Shown piece after piece: positions 44,437 to 55,620 of a stretch of DNA of 64,000 nucleotides. Position numbers and translations under genes: made by a program. Under the pieces are notes generated by a model. That model worked only from the letters and a program-made list of their open reading frames with translations. It searched no databases and had not been told where the DNA came from. Numbering within the stretch: the first letter of the stretch is position 1; each line of letters begins with the position of its first letter. This DNA comes from Rugalucina vietnamica (taxonomy: Eukaryota > Mollusca > Bivalvia > Lucinida > Lucinidae): contig OZ024873.1 in assembly GCA_964017185.1 (NCBI GenBank), positions 43,262,760 through 43,326,759 of the forward strand, given 5' to 3'.

Positions 44437-44588
44437 GACGACAAATCTTTACAAATTACAAACGCAAAATATGTGCAGCTGAACCAAGCCACAGCAAACC
44501 CTGTCGATGGAAAAGCATGCTCATCCACCATTGGTGGTTTACTGTGCTATATACTCGCTTACTCGCTTCATTCTGATTTGCATATTTA
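44436..44588. other. Unassigned intron sequence
   Basis: Nothing recognised. Confidence 0.4.
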
Positions 44589-44957
44589 AGAACAGTCACA
44601 CATAACAGTATAACCCAAAAGCGCGCCGGGTGTGTGAAAAATCTCAACACGCTGAAGATTTTGGACGTATAAAATAATTTGTACCTTTAACTCGCTTTAG
44701 CATTCACACATGAGCGTGTCACTGAGGCGTGTGCCGGATGTATAAAAATCTCAAAATTTTAGAGTACGTTTATGTTACGTCCCAGACACGCTAAGCACGC
44801 GCTGTAGGCGCGCAACAAACGTTCAACGCGCGTCTCACACGCTTAGGCCACGCTACTGAAGCAATATCTCATAAAAACGGAACGTGCATGTAGCGTACAC
44901 GGGCGTCAAACGCGTTCGAAACATATTCGACGCGCCTGGAACGCGCGTGGAACTTAT
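44589..44957. mobile_element. Word-array element E5, copy 2, cut by LINE-B
   Basis: Starts AACAGTCACACATAACAGTA and follows the reverse complement of 60964-60590 step by step: AAAAATCTCAACACGCTGAA, ACGTCCCAGACACGCTAAGC, ACGCGCGTGGAACTTAT. There similarity stops and the 3' end of LINE-B begins. The missing half was not found on the far side of LINE-B. Confidence 0.8.
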
Positions 44958-45184
44958 GGTTTAATAATATTTAATTGCATATAATACAATGGGGTTGGGT
45001 CACAAGTGCTCACCACATTAGTTACGACCCTTCCCCTACAAGAAATAGTTACAATAGTGTTCACACGTGACAATGGATTAATGGAAAAGACATGACGATT
45101 GTACATATAAATATAAAATAGCATTGATATGAAATGGCGGAAAGGAAGAAAAGAAATAGAAATTTCAAAGTAGTAGATCTCAGA

Positions 45185-45185
<1 letters not shown>

Positions 45186-45227
<42 letters not shown>

Positions 45228-45241
45228 ATAGATAAATAAAT
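45186..45241. repeat. (AAAT)n microsatellite in the LINE-B 3' UTR
   Basis: About 14 units, inverted relative to the tract at 341-400. Confidence 0.95.
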
Positions 45242-45399
45242 ACATACGCTGTGTATGTGTGTTTCGTGTGTGTATTGTCTTCTGCAAGTGTTGGTATGTA
45301 AGGTAATGATAAGGGCTAACTTTGCCAAGTGTCTCAGTTTGGAGTTCTCAAGGCGTATTCATTGAGCATAATTATTGTTAATAAGGTGTGTTTGAGGAA

Positions 45400-48300
45400 T
45401 TATGCGTAGGGTGTTTCTTGGAATCGTTTAGAGGACTTAATAAAATTTTGAACGGCAATGAAAATACTGGTGTTTTCTGCATCTGTTGCGTTGGGGTCAC
45501 CATAAATCAGTTTGTTTACATTTAGTGGATGGAAGGATCTGGTGGAATGAAACAATTGAACACGATTTTCAGCAAAAAGCAGACAGAGAAAGAAAAAGTG
45601 CTCAGCATCTTCGATTCCTTGGTTACAGTTACAAAGAAGGTCTCAGATGAGATGGTTGTTAAAGAGGTCATTATGTAAGTTGCTGCACTTGTTTCTTATT
45701 CTGGCGTGAAGGACTGATAAGTATCTGTCTCCTGTGTTATAATAAAATGGGACTTTGGAGTTGGTTGATCGTAGTCGTTTCAGATTGGTTTTGAAGTGCG
45801 ATGTGGAGTTGGATGAGCGGATATTTGAATCAAGAGAGTTCCATAGAGATACAGATGAGGGTATGCATGATTTGCGTGATATTTCTGTTCGATTGTAAGG
45901 AATTACCAAATTGTTACTATTGCGCAGTGGATAGTGTGTCGTATTTCTGACGAGAGGGGGTATAAGATCGGAAATATAACTAGGAGTAAGACCGTTGACA
46001 GATTTAAATATAAGTGTTAGTTTTTGCTCTTGACGTCTGGTTTCCAGAGGAATCCAACCACATTCTTCATAAAGATTTGGTAAGGACACGGATCGGGTCA
46101 GGCCTGTAACTATCCTGGCAGCTTCGCGCTGGAGTTTCTCGAGGATTTCCGCCTCTTGGTCTGTACAGTTGTCCCAAACTATGGATGGATATTCCAAGAT
46201 TGGAAGGACATAAGACATGTATATTTGATTTAAAGCTTGCCTGCTGAGAGAGTATTTTAGTTTGCGCATTATGCCAAGAATTTTGGAAGCACTAGCAACG
46301 ATATTTTCTATGTGCTTGCTCCATTTGCCTTTGTTGTTGAGGGTTAGACCTAGGTGTTTATGATCAGTTACGAAATTAATCGGGATACCATCGAACAAGA
46401 TTTGGTGTAAACTAAAAATTTGTTTTAATGTGAACAGGATGCCTTCGGTTTTAAGAGGGTTAAAGTTTACAAGCCACTGTTTGGCCCAGGCAGATAGAAT
46501 TTGAAGATCATGATTTATTATTCCTTGGAGGTCGAGAATTGAAGAGGTAGAGTAGAAAAGAGAAATATCATCAGCAAAGAGACGAGTAAGACTAAGAAGC
46601 GAATCTGCTATGTCGTTAACATAGACAAGAAAGAGGAGCGGCCCAAGTACGGAACCCTGGGACACTCCGGCTTTTACAGGCATAGAGTTGGAAACACAGG
46701 ATTTGACGACGACTCTCTGAGTCCTATTAGAAAGATAGTCAGATATCCATGCGAGGAGGGGACCTGAAATGCCATGTTGTCTAAGTTTGAATAAAAGACC
46801 TCTATGCCATACTCTATCAAATGCTTTAGACATGTCGCAGAAAATCATACAAGAAAATTGTTCATTGTCGAAGGTTTGGCAGACGTGGTGGTATATGTCT
46901 ATTAGTTGATAGGTTGTTGAGTGGTTAGGTAGAAAGCCTGATTGGTATTTATATAAAAGATTATTTTATAGCAGGTGATTGTATATGTGTTTAAAGACTA
47001 TGCGCTCCTGAATTTTGGAAATATTGCTGAGCAGGGAAATGGGTCTATAATTAGATGGTTGCGATTTGTCACCTTTCTTGAACAAAGGTAAAACGCTTGA
47101 TTCTTTCCAGTTCATAGCAAAACTTCCTTCTCTGAATGACCTATTGAAAAGAATAGAAAGAGGGATAGAAACTTCCTTAGCAACGAGTTTTAGCATCCTG
47201 TTGCTGATTTCGTCAGGCCCTGTAGCCTTATTTGGGTTCAACAGCTTAATCAAGGTTTCAATTTCGGTGGCAGTGCAAGAAATGTCTGAGAGTCTATTGT
47301 TTGTTTTAGCTTCAAACGGAGGGAGCTGGGTGTTGCTGTCGTCGATACTAGATACAGATGTGAAGTAGTGATTTAGGCAATCCACTTTTTCTTGATCGGA
47401 AAAACAATATGAAGTTTGATTTGCTGCTTGTTGGTGCTGTAAAGGAGGGATTGTGCTAGACGAATCTTTGTTTTTAATAAAGTGACGAATGACCTGCCAA
47501 AACTTTTTCCTGTCATTGTTTTGAAAATCTAATATGGATATTTATAGAGTGTTATAGAATTTCTCTTTAGCGTGTTTTTTCAGATTGTTGACTTTATTTC
47601 GGACTTTTTTGAAGCAGTTTCAATCAGAAGATTTCCCAGACCGAAGTGCTTTTTTCTTGAGCTTGTCTCGTAGACGAAGATGGTGACGTATTTCTGAATC
47701 AATCCAGGGTTTGTCGTTGGGCCGAACTGTAATAAACTTGGAGGGGATGCACGTTTTTGCAAAGTCAAGAAATGTCCTCGTAAAAAACGAGGCTGCTTCA
47801 TGAACTGTCCCGTTGTTTAGGATACTCCAGTCAAAGTTCGAGATAAGTTCTTTGAATTGTTCAATGTTTGCGTTTTTATAGAGCCAAACAAGCCTTTCAT
47901 ATGACCTTCCACAAGTGTAGGGGAATGGGATGCGTATGAAGGTGGCTTTGTGATCGCTTACTGTAGCAGGAGTTGAAATAGTACCGGAGTCCAGGAAGGC
48001 CATGTCTTCGGGTATGATTATTGGATCGAGAAGCGCCTCTAGCCGAGTGCTAGTTTGTATAGTGTTTTGCATAGAATTAGTTAAGATGATATTTTGAAGA
48101 TTATGAAGGTTTTGATTGAATAAGTCTTCATTTAAGTCGCCAACGATGATCAAGTTGTTCGAAAAGTCGTATGCTTTTTCAATGTTAAGATTGAGATCAT
48201 TGAAGAAAGTGGTATCAGCAGTTTTGGGACTGTAGAAGAGTCCCAACAGATATACTTCGTGTTTAATCTTAATTTCAACCCACAATGATTCATCACAGTA

Positions 48301-48734
48301 GACCTCTAAATCCAATCTTCGGCTGTGAGCAAGTTCGGAGTTTAGGTATAATAGAAGCCCACCACCGTGATTTGTGCGGCTCATCATAAGCGTTACAGAG
48401 AAGGGACCGGATGGTCGAGGTGTGTTTCAGAAAAGCAAATATTGAAATCAAGAAAGTTATCTTTGATGTAGTCTAACTTATGTCGAATACTGCGTACATT
48501 AAAGTGTAATATTGACAGGTCTGACGTCATGCTTTGTGGTCCTGGATTAATTTCAACGTCGAGGGCCATTGTCAGCCGTAGGGAAATTAAAAAGAGAAAA
48601 TGACTATTCTTGGTAGCATCTTTGAAATATTCGAAGCCTTGTTCTATGTGTTTTAGTTCATGCAAAGATTTAAAGATTATAGTAAGAAGTATGAGTAATA
48701 TAGGAATCGTGAGAAATTTAGGATCTCTGAACAT
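45400..48734 (-). pseudogene. LINE-B ORF2 (2A-like / endonuclease / RT), broken
   Basis: 48734-48393: hydrophobic segment (FLTIPILLILLTIIFKSL), DVEINPGP at residues 59-66, then LSILHFNVRSIRHKL and CFSETHLD of the endonuclease. A deletion and frame change near 48390 leads to 48387-47620 (HGGGLLLYLN, VGDLNEDL, VSDHKATF). In-frame stops follow near 47620, 47540 and 46966. The RT has GPDEISNRML, NYRPISLLS, IFCDMSKAFDRVWH, AGVSQGSVLGPLLFLVYVND and LFADDISLF (FADD instead of YADD). A further stop at 45643 precedes CNCNQGIEDAEHFFFLC, the usual C-terminal Cys/His motif, and the natural end TAA at 45400-45402. The motif order fits the CR1/L2/Jockey group. Confidence 0.9.
48537..48560 (-). other. 2A-like 'ribosome-skipping' motif in LINE-B
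   Basis: The peptide DVEINPGP, followed by Gln rather than a new Met, fits the consensus D(V/I)ExNPGP exactly. In known 2A sequences the ribosome fails to join the final Gly-Pro bond. Such motifs at the N-terminus of ORF2 are established for APE-type non-LTR elements of several invertebrates. Confidence 0.85.
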
Positions 48735-48760
48735 GCCTTTACATGTGGAACAGTAGAACA

Positions 48761-48918
48761 GACCTATGGAGATTCGCCACTGATCCGTGGGAATGCCTGT
48801 TTAGGTTTTACTTAAAACTTCGACAAATGTCCATGGCCCGCCCAACTGATCCACATAGTAGCTCCTGCTGGGACACCTGGCGAGAAAAAATAAAATAAAA
48901 TAAATAAATAAATAAAAT

Positions 48919-48920
<2 letters not shown>
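48761..48920. other. Flank of LINE-B
   Basis: Possibly the LINE-B 5' UTR; no motif seen. Confidence 0.35.

Positions 48921-48963
<43 letters not shown>
48921..48963. repeat. (GT)n microsatellite
   Basis: About 21 GT units. Confidence 0.97.
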
Positions 48964-48964
<1 letters not shown>

Positions 48965-49037
48965 CGGATAAAAAAAAGTGCCTGACTTGGTCATGTCAGT
49001 CCGAGGTTTGGATGGATGCGAAAATGCTGGAGGTATA

Positions 49038-50049
49038 CGAGGGGAAAGCAAAAAGTTCGTGGATTTTGTCGATAAAATAAAAAGTATATATGCGATTTCT
49101 CTGAAATTACCGTATGTTTGCGATCAATTTAATACAAACAAGCATAGAAAGTTTCAGACAAATCGCTTGATAAACATCGCTTCTATGGCAATTTGTTTGA
49201 TGCGTGTTAGCGCTACCCGGAGCACGCCAAGACGTTAACGTCATTTGCCTACGGATTTTCTGTATACGCTGGCCGAGTCAAAAGTTCCTATAAAAACATT
49301 ATTTCTCATTCGACTTCAAGCAAATTTTCATATATTTATTCCCCATCCGTGAAGGATTACAGTAGAAAGTTTAAGGCAAATCGCTAGAAAAATTTAGTTT
49401 TTATGACAAATTCTGCGACAGACGCTAGGATTATACGTGGCATGCCATGACGTTAAAGTTGTTTGCGTAGATTTTTGTGCTTACTTGTTGTTTTTAACAG
49501 TTATTTCGTTGTGACTAACACTTTGCACATCATTGAACACTGTTGTATGCTTCAGTTCTGATGTGTCTCTAGCTGCTTGTAACAAATTATACATTTCTGT
49601 AGGTTTTATTCGGAAGTCTCGCACAAATTTTATCCATGTGCAAGTTTCCGCCATTTACCAGTATTGTCATTTTTACTAAATTTTTGCTTAGACTTGTCTT
49701 TCAAAAAGTGTCGCTGTAATGTTGTCTTTCGAATGCGAGAACTGCAATTTCACATTTCAAGCCGAATTACATCATTATCAATATTTCTATAATTTAAGGA
49801 GATTTAGAAATGACATTTTTTTTTAAATATTTTTATATTTATAAACACGTAAACAGAGACTTTACGGCGTGCTCCGGGGTAGCAAACCCCACGTGTTTGT
49901 CGATGTAATTTGACCAATCAAAAATAAGATTCGACAAATAACATTTTACATGAATGTCGACAATAGACCATTATCACACTTGTGAAAATACGAAAACAAT
50001 CGGACGTCAATTATAAAAGAAAGTCCACGAACTTTTTGCTTTCCCCTCG
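49038..50049. mobile_element. Mariner-type MITE, 1.01 kb
   Basis: TA at 49036-49037 and 50050-50051. Ends CGAGGGGAAAGCAAAAAGTT then CGTGGA on both sides (inverted). The interior has two related halves (GAAAGTTTCAGACAAATCGC at 49149 and GAAAGTTTAAGGCAAATCGC at 49365; GACGTTAACGTCATTTGC and GACGTTAAAGTTGTTTGC), that is, an internal duplication of about 220 bp. No transposase. Confidence 0.85.
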
Positions 50050-50107
50050 TATATTGATCAATTGATTTATACAATATGATAAAAGGGTAACAAAGCTAGC
50101 TTAGAAT

Positions 50108-50110
50108 AAA

Positions 50111-50153
<43 letters not shown>
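50108..50153. repeat. Poly(A) tract
   Basis: About 46 nt. Confidence 0.95.
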
Positions 50154-50157
<4 letters not shown>

Positions 50158-50309
50158 CGTAACAGTGCATTTCAGTAACAAAAAATGTCCGTGAAGCGGT
50201 AAATATGACATAACTTTTGTTTAACTAGGCCTATTGGATAATTTACGAATTCTTCCAAAAAGTAGAAATGCTTGGAAAATGGAAATAATAAGAAATAATT
50301 CAGACAGAG

Positions 50310-50316
<7 letters not shown>

Positions 50317-50355
<39 letters not shown>
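50317..50355. repeat. (GA)n microsatellite
   Basis: About 19 units. Confidence 0.96.
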
Positions 50356-50357
<2 letters not shown>

Positions 50358-50906
50358 TATTTAGCATACTGTACGAGATTTGATCATAACTCTACGCAAA
50401 AAGAGCCGACTCAACAGGCTTTGTAAGGCCGTAAAGATCTTGGCCATTAGCATTCATCCGAGGTACGCCGACTAATTTGACATATATTACAATTCTAATA
50501 ATAGAAAATGGGATTTGGAAGTTATTTTTGTGTATTTTACAGCAGTAAGAGTACATGTATCGGTATGTCAAGTATTTAACGTTTATATAACTACTTATGC
50601 TAATGCATGATTTAAACAAGTTCAATGTTTTAAAAACGGGCACTAAAAGAGTTCTTGATAAATATGAAGCATTGCAAAAGCATTTTCCAGTTCAACACAC
50701 TAGTTTATGTATATAAAATGTTCCGTCATATTAAATGACTCAGCGGAATATTTATAAATAGCTGTAATTGTCCGAGGTACACCGAATGGTTTGAGCCAAT
50801 TGTTAATTTAATGTTCTAATAATAGAAATCGGGAATTTTGACAGATGATAATAAACAAAAACACGTGTTTCAAGTCACATTTTGGTTTGATAAAAACACA
50901 GTCAAT
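50356..50906. other. Unassigned intron sequence
   Basis: Two related passages (GAGGTACGCCGACTAATTTG ... CTAATAATAGAAAATGGGA at 50460 and GAGGTACACCGAATGGTTTG ... CTAATAATAGAAATCGGGA at 50774) show a partial duplication about 315 bp apart. Confidence 0.5.
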
Positions 50907-51122
50907 CTATGCGAAATCATCGTCTCCTGCTTCTGATGCGGCTTCGTCATCTAGACTGAGTTTTATATGCAAATTATCAGTAGGTGAAATTCGTATCGGA
51001 TCGTCAGCACTGCCTTTTTTCACAATTATTCGACCGTCCCTGGTCCAGAAGCTGTCGATTGTTTTAGCCTTTTTTGGAGGCTTACATTTAAAAAGCTGGA
51101 CACTGTTGAATATTGATGATTT
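50907..51122 (-). pseudogene. C-terminal ORF fragment, possibly of a LINE ORF1
   Basis: On the - strand 71 codons are open to TAG at 50907-50909. The sequence has a basic lead (KCKPPKKAKTIDSFW), then WTRDGRIIVKKGSADDPIRI and an acidic end (DDEAASEAGDDDFA). The arrangement basic linker, Trp-x-x-Asp-Gly-x-Ile-x-x-Lys, acidic tail is reminiscent of the last domain of some CR1-type LINE ORF1 proteins; this is recollection, not a search result. It lies 2.1 kb upstream of LINE-B on the same strand, separated by a MITE, so it could be a displaced part of a LINE. Confidence 0.4.
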
Positions 51123-51658
51123 TTATTTGGCTTTCAATTTTACTATCTGCACCGTGTGTTTTCAAAAGATGCGTGGTGGCCGGTAATAGGTGAGAGGACC
51201 CAAACACTTTGCAACTTTTATAATTATATATATATACATTTTTAATAACCAATATTATCATTATTAACATGATGTAAGTTCCTGAATTTCGTTGTTTTCG
51301 ACGCTATAACAATTACTTATGTGCAGTGAAGGTGTAAGGGTTGGGTGTAAAATATGTTTCCAGTGAGGCTTCCTGACCGAGATCGGTTTAGACCGACGTG
51401 ACCCGGAACTCTATATACGATTTCATTCATTTAAAAATCCTTATTATCAGATACGCTAAGTTCGGAAATTTCCATGACGTCATTCTAACGTAAACAACAA
51501 GTATGCTGTCATGGCTGTCATTGCAAGGTGAACGTCTTTGTAACGATCGACTATTTCCGTGATTCTGTTTGTCGTAAGAATCCAATTACTTGTTCATCTA
51601 CACGTTTCTGATGTAGATATGTCGAGGTATTTCACAGTATTCATTGTTTTCACGCTAA
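51123..51658. other. Unassigned intron sequence
   Basis: Nothing recognised. Confidence 0.5.

Positions 51659-51659
<1 letters not shown>

Positions 51660-51693
<34 letters not shown>
51660..51693. repeat. Poly(A) tract
   Basis: About 34 nt. Confidence 0.95.
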
Positions 51694-51694
<1 letters not shown>

Positions 51695-52249
51695 ACGCCA
51701 CAGGCCATTTCTATAGTTACTGTATCCCAAACGTTGGAATGCAGTTTATCTGCTAAGATTTCCAACGGTTGGGCCCATACTAAGTCGCAAAGTACAAATG
51801 AATTACCTGATCGGATAGAATAATAGACATTTCTTGCCTAACCTGAGATGTAGGCCTCTTCTTCACGGACAATTTTTTTTTCGACAAAGTAGGCAAAGTT
51901 TCTCTGTCAAATATCTGTTTCAAAGGTGAGCGAGATATGTATCCATTGCCAAAGTTTCTGTGACAAATAATCTTCGTCAAAGAAAAATTGCCCGTGGAAA
52001 CTTACTTGTAAATACACCATACATTGACAAAAAATCAGGGATTATCTCAAGATCATTCATTTCATCGATGCACTTTGAACACTTTCATTTATCCAACTAT
52101 TCAATTGTAAATAAAATGTGTGTTCGTACGTTCGTTTGTTCCTTCGTTCATTCGTTTGAAGGTAATATTATCCTTACTTTAATAATCATCCTAAGAGGAA
52201 GGGTGTCTATATAAATGATAACTGAATTATTCAATAAAAAAAATCGTTC
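51694..52249. other. Unassigned intron sequence
   Basis: Short GTTCGTTTGTTC-type words at 52127-52160. No exon. Confidence 0.5.
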
Positions 52250-52390
52250 CACCGTTTCACGAAACACTCTTAGGACATATCTTATCTTATGATCAAGACT
52301 GATCTTAGTAGTGACTTATGATCTTATTGGTAAGACTTGTCTTATGTTTGAGGTTGTGACTTGCTCATAAGATTTGTCTCATTTCAAGGT
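52250..52390. repeat. Word array (CTTATGATC / TAAGACTTGTCTTA)
   Basis: ATCTTATCTTATGATCAAGA, GACTTATGATCTTATTGG, TAAGACTTGTCTTATG and CTCATAAGATTTGTCTC follow one another in about 120 bp, with internal palindromes around TAAGA..TCTTA. Confidence 0.6.
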
Positions 52391-53481
52391 CAAACACACC
52401 AAACAGTTAGTTTCAAGTACAGCATGTTAAATCATAGAATTGATTCAATATTGATGATAGCCCAATGGATTTGTGCAAGTAATTGAATTTGTATTTTTGC
52501 CATAATATGAACCAGGCGATCCGTGATCGAATCCATTTTTCTCTCTCTTTTTTTCTTTTTTTTTTTGTTTCAATATAGATGCATGTACTTAGATCTACCA
52601 ACTGTTTCATTGTAATACTTTTGGGGAAATAATGTCAATTTGCCATATTGAACTTCGGCCTAGTTATACTCGCAATTGTGAATGCAGTTCGTGATGTTTC
52701 CAGGTAAAATAAAAAATTGGACCCATTGGGGCCGTGAGATGTCTGCTTGTACCGCTCCAAGCAAAGCTTATACGCTACTGACTGGCCATCTGATTAGGCT
52801 ACTGGTTAACCGCTCAGGTCTGAGCCTGCATAGAAAACGTGGTCAAGTCAAACCATCTATACACATAAGCCTTAACTTTGGTGGTTACATGTATACTGAG
52901 CCAAAACAACGCATCACGATTATGGCATGTTTTCGCATTTCAATGAAATGTAAGACAATCTACCATGCATATGCTGGTCAGCAATCGCCTATAAATTAAT
53001 TGGGTACAAATGTGTTTTGTTTTCAGAGTATGGACCATTGAGCTCGAATGGGATTGGCCAAAGCGGTTATTTTGGTGGCATGCGCCTCCTGAGAGATTCT
53101 GGAAGTCAGTTTTAACACAAATCGCTTCTATCTGATCGTGAAAAATGATTTATTTCTTGAGACGCATAATACAGACTGTTACAACCAAGATGTTGTTAGA
53201 TGAGATATCCGCGCTGAGTGGGGTTCTCTGAAACGCATGAGTAATATCTGGAAAGTTCTGATACCATGGAAACAGAACATATTTAAATTAATTGAAGCAT
53301 GTGCAGTTTCATGAAGATGAAACGTGGGGGTTGAATAGTGATATCTCCTTTTAAAGGCAGTGACGTTGACGTCATAAGCGATGTTTTGTGAATAGTATCC
53401 AACGTAACGTTGCACAGGACGTTTGTCTATAATATTTCTTTACATTATATTTGCAAACACAAAGGTAACGTGTCAACTTAC
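52391..53481. other. Unassigned intron sequence
   Basis: A + strand frame of 105 codons (52682-52999) lacks features of a real protein. Nothing else recognised. Confidence 0.5.
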
Positions 53482-53619
53482 AATACAGTTTCACAGTGTC
53501 TCGGTCTCCTCAGTCTAAATCCTTGTTTAAGAAGGTTACAGAACTGTTCTGTCTCCATACCGTGGTAGGGTGTACCGCCAAATGTACATATCTCCCAGAG
53601 TAAGATACCAAACGCCCAG
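53482..53619 (-). CDS. Tyrosine kinase domain exon (C-lobe, subdomains IX-X)
   Basis: On the - strand, acceptor TTTGTTCTTCAG precedes C plus 45 codons plus TT, and the donor GTATT|GTAAGTT follows. Residues begin WAFGILLWEICTFGGTPYHG and continue METEQFCNLLKQGFRLRRPR. This is the conserved W.FG.LLWEI.T.GG.PY block of receptor tyrosine kinases (subdomain IX-X), with the usual G(F/H/Y)R...P segment. The first base closes a codon of the preceding exon (probably the Val of SDV), which must lie beyond the window. The phase matches the exon at 28075, 25.3 kb downstream. Nearest style: FGFR/Ret/Tie-like receptors; the identity of the gene is open. Confidence 0.9.
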
Positions 53620-54149
53620 CTGAAGAACAAATACATAAGTATAATAATACTTTCAAAACGACATATTTTAGAAGACTGTGATACTCATGTCCAACGCACC
53701 GCCAAAGTCGATTTTGTCTAGTCATTTAGGTTTAGTAAGTTATGTATATATCATTAAGGACAAGTTGTCCTGAGCACGAGACAGCTAACACGCCAACCGT
53801 CAACAGATTTGCAAAAAAAAAAAAAAAAAATCACTTTCGCGTTGGCCTTTGCCCAAAAGACACGTAATGTCTGACAAATATTGGATTCGAAAATCACTGT
53901 CACAGTGCCTTGCAAACAAAAACGTGCAATCCTTGACGTCATAAGCAACATTAAATTAAAGACGGGAGACGTTGTATCCGTAAAACATGAAAGTTTCACT
54001 ATAAAAAGTTTATTTTGACGTTTTATGATTAAAGTCAAGCGCTTAAATCATATGCACGCGAAACCGAGATGATATGTATTAGCTTTATAGGTGTGTAGTA
54101 TTCACATCTGTTCGACAGACAAACACGCTTTTTTCAGAAATTCTGACTC
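53620..54149. other. Upstream intron of the kinase gene
   Basis: Poly(A) of about 18 nt at 53812-53830. No further kinase exon recognised here or anywhere to the right edge. Confidence 0.5.
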
Positions 54150-54728
54150 TTGTCTGTTGCTTGGCCCACCGGGGTCCAACTGGTGTTTTTCTTTTGCTCC
54201 GGAGTTAGTAGATTATTTGGCGCCCAGGGATCTCCATCGTCGGGCAGCTTACTCAATCTGTGAGTCCTTGTTTTTTGATTCATCAGGATGTTTATCATGA
54301 TTTATTTGTTTGTTCTTGATGATTCATTGACTAGTTAGAGATTCACCACGAGGACCGAAGAACTTACTAAATGTTATGAACCACTGCAAAAGCTGAGGGT
54401 GAGGTTAGGATCCTGTAAAACCGGTTTAAGCCCGCCAGTAACTTTGTGTTACTGATCGTTCCAAGGCGTTACTTCTGTGGTGGTTCTTTTTGTTTTATGT
54501 CTTGGTTTCTTTGTGCTGTTGGCGCCTTATGTATGTTTTCATATTTTTAATTAAGTTAAGGTAACTGAGTGGCCACCTATTGGGAAAATAGCTGCTCATT
54601 CGGCTTACGATATGTTTCATGGTATAAGTGCCTGATTGTTAGTTTGTTTTTTTTCCCACCTCGGTTTTTGGAGTGGGAATCTCTTTCTGATTGCGCCTTT
54701 TCCTGATCTTTGCCTACTTGTACCTTTC
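54150..54728 (+). repeat. Interspersed repeat R1, copy 9
   Basis: TGTCTGTTGCTTGGCCCACC, ATTCACCACGAGGACCGAAG, AAAACCGGTTTAAGCCCGCC, GCTTACGATATGTTTCATGG, ending TTTGCCTACTTGTACCTTTC. Very similar to copies 2 and 5. Confidence 0.88.
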
Positions 54729-54895
54729 GATAGCGTTTCAGGAAGCGGCTTGAGAGGAGCTTAAAACTAAGGTACGGCGTCATTAAAACAGCGTCATTAT
54801 GGAAAATGGCCACAATTAACATTCTATGGAGTACTTATCCGTATTTGAAAGCAACAATATGTAAGAGTTTTGTTAAGAGCATATGCGGTATATAT

Positions 54896-55261
54896 ATATG
54901 TTTATATAATTTCCTGTATCGTGGCATTCTCTATTTCTTCAATACTTCTTCCCGATGCAGTAGAGCGTCTATAAATCTAATAAAGTAAATGAAAAGTAAA
55001 TAAAAGTAAATAAAGTAAATAAAGTAAATGAAAAGCAAACACAAATAGAATAAAAATGGCCGCCGTCCGTAGGTAATAAAAAGAACCGAAAATGATAGGG
55101 TCGCCTATGGCGGTAAATGAAAGGCCGCTAAATAGCGTCATTGACGACAAAGGTTTATAGATGCTAAAATTGGCGTATAGAATCGGAAGACCGCGGTGGT
55201 GTAATGGTAAGCACGTCTGCCCGGAATGCAGGGGGTCCGTGGTTCGATTCCCGGTCGCGGC
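54896..55261 (+). mobile_element. tRNA-derived SINE, tandem unit 1
   Basis: 54896-55060 is the body and A-rich tail of a first copy (CGTGGCATTCTCTATTTCTT, CCGATGCAGTAGAGCGTC, then AAAGTAAAT units). The tRNA-like head of the next copy lies at 55191-55261: acceptor-like CCGCGG pairs with CCGCGA-type end TCGCGG, A box TGGTGTAATGG and B box GGTTCGATTCC fit the Pol III consensus exactly, and the anticodon-loop position reads CCGGAAT. The T-stem is mismatched, so this is a SINE head rather than a working tRNA. Confidence 0.75.
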
Positions 55262-55620
55262 ACGACCGACTTTTGTACGCTAATTCTGTTTGTTTATATA
55301 ATTTCCTGTATCGTGGCATTCTCTATTTCTTCAATACTTCTTCCCGATGCAGTAGAGCGTCTATAAATCTAATATAATAAATAAAATAAATGAAAAGCAA
55401 ACACAAATAGAATAAAAATGGCAGCCGTCCGTAGGTAATAAAAAGAACCGAAAATGATAGGGTCGCCTATGATAGGGTCGCCTAAATGAAAGGCCGCTAA
55501 ATAGCGTCATTGACGTCAAAGGTTTATAGATGCTAAAATTGGCGTACAGAATCGGAAGACCGCGGTGGTGTAATGGGTAGTACGTCTGCCCGGAATGCAG
55601 TAGGTCCGTGGTTCGATTTC

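Larger units (their letters stand above)
44958..48760 (-). mobile_element. LINE-B: CR1/Jockey-group non-LTR retrotransposon, dead
   Basis: Reads leftwards: hydrophobic N-terminus, 2A-like motif, APE endonuclease, reverse transcriptase, C-terminal Cys/His motif, then a 3' UTR with (ATTT)n and the AATTAAATATT tail shared with the copies at 473 and 10258. No ORF1 is attached. The 5' limit near 48760 is arbitrary. Four in-frame stops and one deletion or shift make it inactive. Same orientation as the kinase gene that hosts it. Confidence 0.9.

Noticed and set aside
47066-47368. 100-codon + strand open frame
   Set aside because: Antisense shadow of the LINE-B reverse transcriptase region.
55191-55261. 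Functional tRNA gene
   Set aside because: The T-stem is mismatched, the anticodon loop lacks T33, and the unit is repeated with its body; it is a SINE head.
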